NCBI GenBank assembly: GCA_023052935.1
Contig: CM041292.1
Coordinates: 113,675,436-113,739,435, forward strand
Direction of reading: 5' to 3'
Origin: Piezodorus guildinii
Lineage: Eukaryota > Arthropoda > Insecta > Hemiptera > Pentatomidae
Length of the DNA: 64,000 nucleotides
The translations under genes were made by a program, and so were the position numbers. Under the pieces are notes generated by a model. The model did no database searches. It had not been told where the DNA came from and saw only the letters and a list, made by a program, of their open reading frames with translations. Shown one piece after another: positions 52,201 to 61,200 of the stretch (the first letter of the stretch is position 1; each line of letters starts with the position of its first letter).

Positions 52201-55200
52201 GGTCACCTAACCTCACAAGACCAGTCCAGTCTCATTGGCTCTGTCCTTCCCACCGATGATTACTCAGGTTCAAAGACAGTGACAAATCACAATAGATCAA
52301 AGAATTATTGCTTAACAGTGTCAGCAGGTGTATAATGACCCATATTTCTTTCCCTGAATCAGACAGTTCCTAGACCAAACCTCTGGGTGGCCATTTTATA
52401 TTGAGTAAATCCACAAGAAGATTCCTGATTAAAGAAGTACATGGGATAGTGGTATCACTTCTATCTCCGGTCTTTGAGAGTTGATACAATAGACAGATGG
52501 GCCTCACATACCCGGAAGAGAGAGAGAGGGTTTAAATATTTGAGGACTCTCTAGTTCAAACTGAAATTTGTACACAACTTTTTGATTTTTAGGAGATTAA
52601 AAAAAAAAAATAAATGATTAGGCCTAAATCACGGGCACTAATTTTCCCTTATTTATGGTACCCACTTTATATAGGCTGGGTGTGTCCCAGGAGGGTCTTT
52701 CCACGGCTGAAATAACAGAATAAATAATTCTGCCTCAGCCGGTATTCAAACCTAGAATCCAGAGAACAGTAGCCTAATGCTCTATCCACAAGCCACACCA
52801 CTCCCGGATATTTATAGCAGATAGCTAACTTAAAATAGCTAAATTTACTGAAAATGGTTGTATTTTTATCAACATCAGTCAATTGGAACAATAGTTATTA
52901 TAGAAACAAAACTTAAGACATTTTATGTAAACAATTAAGGTTATTATTAATATGTTAAAAAATAAAGTACTTTGTTATCAACTACTGAAATTTTTAATTT
53001 ATTTTTTACTACAGAAGCAAAAGGACGAAGAAGAAGTAAATATTTAAGGTATAGATAGGCTGTCTCTCAGGTCGGAATCTCAACTTTACCACGCTAGTTA
53101 GAACAGATTCAGTAACTTATAGGATATTGTTCCTCTTTAACTGGACAATTAATATTTTTTTAATGAATATAGTATGATAAATATACTCAGAAAATTCTTA
53201 AAAACTCTAGTCTATTAATTTATTCAATTAAAGTTATTGACAACTGATGGAGAATAAAATAATTTAAAATAGCTGAAAGCAGTATTAATAATTAATCTTA
53301 ATCAATTAAAGTAACAGATAAATGAATCAGTTTAAAAATGATTTTACTGAAAGCATAAAATTATTTAGTTTGACTTGCCTACTAACTAAATATTTCAAAT
53401 AATTCTGAAAAAAAAGATAATACAAATTCATCTTAATACTCAGTTACCTTGTATTACCTGTAGGGCTGTTAAGGACAATCGCCTGTCTCTGGTTTGAATT
53501 GTACCAAATAAACTTTAACAGGCAGAATTCAACAACTTAGAACGATATTACAATGAAATGAATGTACAAAAATAGTTAATATAAATTACCGATGAGAGAA
53601 AAAAGAAATACAATCAAATTATACTAACACAGTAAGTTGAGGTATGATGGACACCAAAGCATCTATATGGGTTAGCTGGAGGGTTGATGATAAAGCTTTA
53701 GCTCCAGATTCACAGCTTACAGCTTGCAACACCCTTTCCAAGCACTCCTTTACAACTCTGTACATATAATTCAGTTATTATTATTTTATGTTATTTTATT
53801 TATTTTTTTTTTTTTTTAGGTAATGAAGATTAGCATGAACAATTTATCTATATTTGAATGAAATATAAATATATACGCTGTCTATGCAAAGGTGTACAGA
53901 GAATTTTCGGCAGCTAAGCAAGTTAAAAATAGTTAGGGAATGGGCAAGTAGGTTGAAAATATTTGCAAACATGTATATATATTTTGTAAGAGACTTCCGA
54001 AAACCACTTCCACAGGTATGAGCCCCATAGACTAAATGGTGTTATATGCTAAAATGTCACAAGACATTGCCGCTGTTGTTCTTAGCCCTGATGAAATTGG
54101 AACATCTGAATATGTTCTCCTAAATTGCTCAATAGTCCACAATCCTATGGGATACCTAGGAAGTTGCAATGGCATTTCATATTGAGTTCGGAATATTCTA
54201 TGGCGGTAAGGGCATTGCAGAATTACCTACCACAGTCAGCATTATGCTATGAAACATGATGCATGAATACATCATGCAGAACATGCCATTCCAGACAGTC
54301 TGATGTTTTATTTGTCAGATGATATTCCATAGCTAATTTGCTGAAACTATCCAAATCCGTACCAAAAAAACAAAAAAAAACCTGTACCACTACAACCCAT
54401 GAGGGGTCTTGGGCTCAGTACATAAACAGATTTTTACTGTTTCAAGGCCCAACATCGCAATGAGGTAGTTAAGCCTTGATCACGCTAAGCCGCCAGGTTT
54501 TTCCCCCAATTATTTGGGTACCCACTTTAATGAGAATATGTAAGGTGCTATACAATTAACAAAACATGTTGATATTATTAGGAGACCTAACAAATATAAT
54601 GGAAAGGAACATTTTGATTCTTTAAATGTTAACAATTCTGGCATATCTTCAGTGCTCCTTTCTTGAGAAAAAGAAGAAGTTCCAAAAATGTTTAAACAGA
54701 GTATTATTTTTCAATAAACAAGAAGGGAGACCCGAAGAATTACTGAGGCATATCTCTACTTATTACAGTTGTACTACTTATCTCTACTTATTACAGTTAA
54801 ACTGTTTACTGGTGCACTGAAGAGGATAAAAAGGTGGTTTACATAACAAAATATTACACAAGAAACTCAAGAAGGGTTCAGAGAAGACTGCATTACCACA
54901 GATAACATACTTAATTTATATAATATAATAAATATAAAATTTAACCAAAATGGAAAAGTATAATTATTTTTTGCAATAATTAGATTGCTATCTATAATTT
55001 AAGTAAGAAAACATATACAAAGACATATGTATGGGTTTGTGTGTATGTGTGTGTGTGTGCGTGCACATGTATAAGGCTGGAGTGGGGATAATAATGTAGG
55101 TGGGGAATATTATATCCCTTGAAACTTTTAGACATCATGGGGTCTTGTGAGTATCAATCATACGGTTTTCACCTTTCCATAAATCTAATAATAGAAATAT

Positions 55201-58200
55201 TTAAATTAAACTGCCTTGCAATATCTGTAAAATTATTTTAATTATATTTTTAAAAGTTTTAATTAATTAATTATTATTATTACTTTTTAGAATTAAAATA
55301 TGACAAGCAATTTGCTGGAAGTGGAAAGAATAAAAAATTATAAAAAGGCTTTTATAAAGCTGAACAATCCTGTTAACATAACATACTAAAAAACTGCAAC
55401 ATCACTCCTCTACAGTTATACATTAAACTTAAATTTAAAATATATTCACAAAGTGTTACGAAATCACTCCCCAAACAGATTAATAAATTATTTGGCAAAT
55501 ATAATAGAGAAGCAGATATTTTAGTATATAAAACTCGTGAAAATAGATAACCAGGTGCAAATATGAGTTAATTGAGAAATTCTTAAAACATTAAATCTGC
55601 CCGATTTGATAAATAAAATAAAAGAAAAAATCAGTATTGAAATGATATCCGCAGCCAGTAGTAGTCAATACTATACATTATATCCAAAACTTGACCCGGG
55701 CAAGGCTATCCATTATGTTTACGACAATGCACTTGGTCTCTATGGAAGATCTCAGATATTTAGATAAAGAGGGAAACTATTGGGAGACTTCACTGTCAGC
55801 CATGGAGGAGGGAGAAGGTACCTACCTGTATTATATGCAACTATATACCAGAGATAACAATTTTTCTTACGTCAGGGGTAGGGTGGCCAAGCATGACTAA
55901 AAAAAAAATATATATATATGTAATATATATGGCTTACTTCTGAGCCGAAGAGAATGAAAACTCAAAATTCCTCAAAAATATAAAAGAGGCTATCTTAAAA
56001 GCAAGATAAATATAAAAAACCACAGGATTGAAAATAATCTAAGATAGATATACAAAGTTATAAATAAATTGCATAAGCTAAAACAAAGAAAGAAAACTAT
56101 CTAATATTAAATTCAAGTAATTTCAGTTGAAAGATATATTTTTAGCAAACTCCCCAAATATTAATTTTGAGTATTATGTTTTAACAACCATTATTTATCA
56201 TTCCTAGAGTATTTTCCTAGAGCCTCAGTCAATTACGGAATTTCATGAACTTAAGTTTCTTTAGAGCAACCATGTGGATTTTAATTGCAGGAAACAAATT
56301 TATTTTGTTTATGTATTTGTGATTTATTGAAGAATAAAATATACTTACTTGCTGGGTACAATTTTATAGGCATCTCTATTAGTAATGACAATGGTGCTCT
56401 TATTGGGACTGGCTGCAAGAACTGGTGGTGTGGTTCCAATAAATGCTGCAAGTATAGTCATCAAACTAGGTAATAGCTGAGCCAAATTAGCACGCAGAAG
56501 TTCCGCAATAAGCTCACTCTCCACCATTTCACTTAAGGCACAGGTTGCCTGTAATTTATATCATGCCATATGTTTTCTTCTTAATTAAACAAATACATAA
56601 ATCTAATGCTTAAAATAATAATGATTTTTAAGAATTCCTAATTAGTAGATTCTGTAAAAATAATAAGGCTTGTCGAGCTCAAAGAGAATTTAACAGCAAA
56701 TTTATAATAAAAAACAGAAATAGAAATGTCTAAACTAGACTAGTTTTATTATTATATATATATATATATATATATAATTATATATTGAGCCTAAGATATT
56801 AGCCACAATTAGTAAAATAACTGCCAAAACGTTAAAAAATTAAATTAACAATCTGTCTCAGATTGTTTTGTATTGCCAATTGATCCTGGATATATCCCTT
56901 ACTTGCACTATTTGTTGGCCCTGGAACAGTACTTCCTTACCTTATACTCACCACAACACCCATTATAGGTTGTAGTAGTAGAAATATTCAGTTCCCCAAA
57001 TAACACAAGGACATCTACATTGGTTAAGATTTCCAACACATACATTCCACCTTCCTCTTTACATTCTTTGTTCAAACCATAAATTTTCCAGATTTAGGGC
57101 CTTTTCACACATACACGGCTGCCCTCCAAACGGTTTATAATCCTAGGCTTATCAGATGGCCAAACGGTCGTTGAGGTAGGAACATAGTTGGAGCTTTCAC
57201 ACACACGGCTACCGTTGGGACGGTTTATAATCCCCTTTATAGCCGTGTAGCGACAGGATAGAAAAAACAGCCGTGTAGCAGCCGTTTATACGGTCGTTGA
57301 GATAGGAACATAGTTGGCGCTTTCACACATGCACGGCTGCCGTAAAAAGGCTTATCTGCCGTGAAGCTGCCGTGTAGCAGCCGTGCTATTACTACTGTAA
57401 TTTATTTTGAATAATAATTAAATATTGTTTCAAAACAGACCAATAATATCATTGTACTAGCATAAATTAATTAATTACGTAAATAAATGTTCAATAACTT
57501 AATTTTTTTTATATTAATTTAATAACATTTTTTTCTAGTATTCAAAACTATGATATAAATAATTATTTTGTCACAAATCTATAACCAAGAAATATTATTT
57601 AATTAATAACTTACTAAAATGGTAGCTTTTAATTTAAAATAGTTTTAATGAGTAATTGCAATTAATTATAATAATAACAAAAGGAAATTATCATTTTTAA
57701 ATTCTTATAAAAAAATGCTTTTCAACTTTATATTTTCACTCATATATATTATAATCTAAGTAGTAGTTTTTATTGAATTAAAAATTGTAATAGATGTTTA
57801 CAAATAAAAGAAGGATAGATGAAAACCTACTTAAAGGAAAGTTGTACATAAAAGAAAATTCTAAAATTAATTAATTAATATCTGCAATGCTATTTATATT
57901 TGATAATCATAAAACTTAGTTATTTATTATTTGCTAAATTCAGTGAGGTAAACTTTTACTTATGGTTGGAAATTTATTATCCCTTTTTATAAATAATTCA
58001 AATATGTTAAGAATTCATATTCTTTGATTGCTGAAAATAAGTTATAGATTAGTGTGGATATTGTGAGATTAGTTTCAACGCGGGGAAATATTTCTTCTTT
58101 AGTTAACAACAAATTGTTTTATAGTTTATATTTATCCATTTGTTTTATCACTAAGATTGAGAAAAAGATAATTACTTAAATATAATTAAAGGTGTCAAAG

Positions 58201-61200
58201 CTCCTTTTGTTGTTTAAATATGTAGGAACCTTAAATACATAACTGCCGCTTCTTTTCACTGTTGTTACTATTTGTTTTAGAGCTACTATGTCAATGCAAT
58301 CGTTATTCAAGACTATTATATTAAATTATAAAGATTATTATATTTTAAAGTTAGTAGAATTAACAATTATAATTATATATATATATATATCCAAACTGTT
58401 TGAATATTTAAAGATTGTAGGGTACTACAACAGAGTATAATTTAATATGATGACACTAATGACCCCGTAGGGTAGAGGCGGATAACAAATAATAAAAAAA
58501 AAAAAAAATGTATACTAACTTTAAAATATTTTATGTTTCAAACTACTAATATATTATATTATAAGTATGTATTTCAAATTAATACACGAATCTTCAAAGA
58601 AATTCTCTTCATTACAATAAAAAGAATTACTAAATACAATTCGTTATATATTCATTACAAACAAAAGTGAATATTAAACCGCATAAGGTTATTACTATTA
58701 AATATTCAAAATACACAATACTAATCCAACATTACTATTGTATTTGATAATGAAACAACAATGTATTATTGTTTATCATCTCTTACATTTGTCATAGTCA
58801 GTTCTTAATCCATAATGGAAATTGATACAGAGTATAATAAGCCCTATACTCCATTATCTCTGAATTAATTAAGGGTGTACCCAATATAACCTTTTATTAT
58901 TTTGTCTCTTAATTTTCTTGATAACAGGCTGCTGCGAGTTGTTCGTGCTCCATTATTTAAATGAAAATTGAGAGATAAAACAACTGAAAGAAGAAAAATA
59001 AGATAAACTGTGCAGCGACGTAGTACGTGTGAAAAGGGGGGGGGATTAACGAACGGCACAGCAGATAAGCCTTTTTATGGCAGCCGTGTATTTGTGAAAA
59101 GGCCCTTAGTCACTTTACATTCTCCAATGGAATTCCACTGGATAAGTAATTTTTTTGTTTACTTTACATAAAAAAAATTATGAATAACAATCAGCTAATA
59201 GTAAATATCCTTATTGAGATCTTTATTACCCTGAGAGGAATAAAGATATTTCTTTATTTTTTCAAATCCTATAAAGTTGACTTAATTATAACATATTTAT
59301 TATAAATTAATGTTATGTTTAATTATATTTTGTAACTTACGGCAAGTGGCTGTAAGGCTGCAACTTTTGGTCTGTTAACATTCTTGCTAGATTCTTCCTG
59401 ATAGAGTTCACTAGACTGCAAAATTTGTAGCAAATGTTCAAGTGCATAGACACTCAGTTGTTGGTCAGCAGCCAGTTGTCGCCAACAGTCAGAAAGACTC
59501 CTAAGGAAACAGTTTACAGTAACTATTGAAGTAAATTACACAATAAAGAACTTATCATAAACAAAGCAAGCACGCATGCACACAGCACTCATACATGTGT
59601 GTGTTTATCAAAACTACTGAAAAATTAATAGGTATGTATGTTAAAAAATCTATTCCTTTTGTTATCATTGAAAATTTTTCAGAATCTACTAATTCTTTAG
59701 TGGGATTAGGAATAATAAATGATAAGTATCTGTTTAAAACACAATAATTAAAATTGATATACATAAAACCTTTTTGTAATATACAGGAGATATATTGCAA
59801 CAGAAGAAAAACTTATACAGATAAGTAATTTAGGGCAAAAACTGATGACGGCTGTTATTGTTATCTCATTAACATTAACTGAGGTCCAAGATCATGATCA
59901 TATTATTATAACATTCAAAAGTACTTTAAATAAATTTGTCAAATTGAATATAAAATAAAGAGGTTCATTATTGAAAATAATAAACAAATTCTTGTATTCA
60001 ATCCAACAAAATACATTAAACAGCCAGATTCGATCTGGCACCGCAGTAATTCACTTTCAAAGATTTATCTACTACAGCAGAGAACTTCACTGTCGCTTCT
60101 GGTACCTGACCATCTGTTGTTGCTACAGTCACTATTCCATCAAGTACTGGATGAATGGAAATTGATTGTTTTAGCACGATGTTAGTAGGTCAGGATTTTG
60201 TGGCAAAAATGAAATCAGTGAAAGAGGTTTTGAACTGAGACACCTTTATAAGTGATAGCTTATAAGTGATATAAAGGGAGTAAAACATCCTTAGTTATGC
60301 TGTCCTTAATAAACCAATTGTTCACCAAAAGGATTGTTGATGTTGAGAAAAAAATGAACATGAATTTTGTCTTCTGTAATGTAATTCGTTGTAAGGACTT
60401 AATCACTTGTTGCTGGCCAGATCTATCAAATTCTTCCACTTGGCTTGGCTTCTTTTCTGTCCTTTAACTCTATTTAAACATGAATGTCGGATTTAAACCT
60501 CCTCCTGGGATTATTATATATATTGTGCATATTATATTTTGCAAAAGCTAATGCTACCTGGGTGAGGGTCTCTGTTTCCATACAGGAAAGGCGAGCTAGC
60601 ACACTCCAGAAGGCATTAGCCCCACCACTTACAGAATTTACTTCTGTGGGGCTCTGCAGGACTTCTGTCTTCCTCATCTAACAGCTGGCCTGCACGGATC
60701 TACATCCCGAGCCAGAGCCACAGCAACCGCTGTATCCAGAACCGGAAGAGATCTGAGCCTTCCAGGAGGACGAGGACGAGCACCCCGCCTGCCATAAATA
60801 TTAATATGGATCTTGACAGTCTTATTATATTTTTGTTGATTATAACAAAGAATTTAAACAAACTCACGCATTTTCATTTTAAGGCACAATAAAGGGCTCC
60901 TGTTGGTAAAGTACTTACCGGGCTCCGAAATTGTATAATGAGTGTGGTAGATTCTTTTAGTCAAAAAGGAAAATAAACTTAAATAGTACTACATTCACTT
61001 GGACTCATTTATCACCATTGCAGGCTTGTCCTAATTTGCATGCAAAACAGAGTGGCCAAAATGGCAGAGCCACTAATTACTGATTTTGTTAACTGGTAAT
61101 ATTAGGTATTAGGTGTTCAAGGAAGATCCTTGAATACCTATTATGATAAAACAAAATGAATCTGGAGCATAAAGGTTCTGCATTCTTATCTTCATAAAAA

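Noticed and set aside
60474..60681. Overlapping 65-67-codon frames on both strands as a MROH1 exon
   Set aside because: No acceptor/donor pair with the required phase, and neighbouring exons already join in phase without it.
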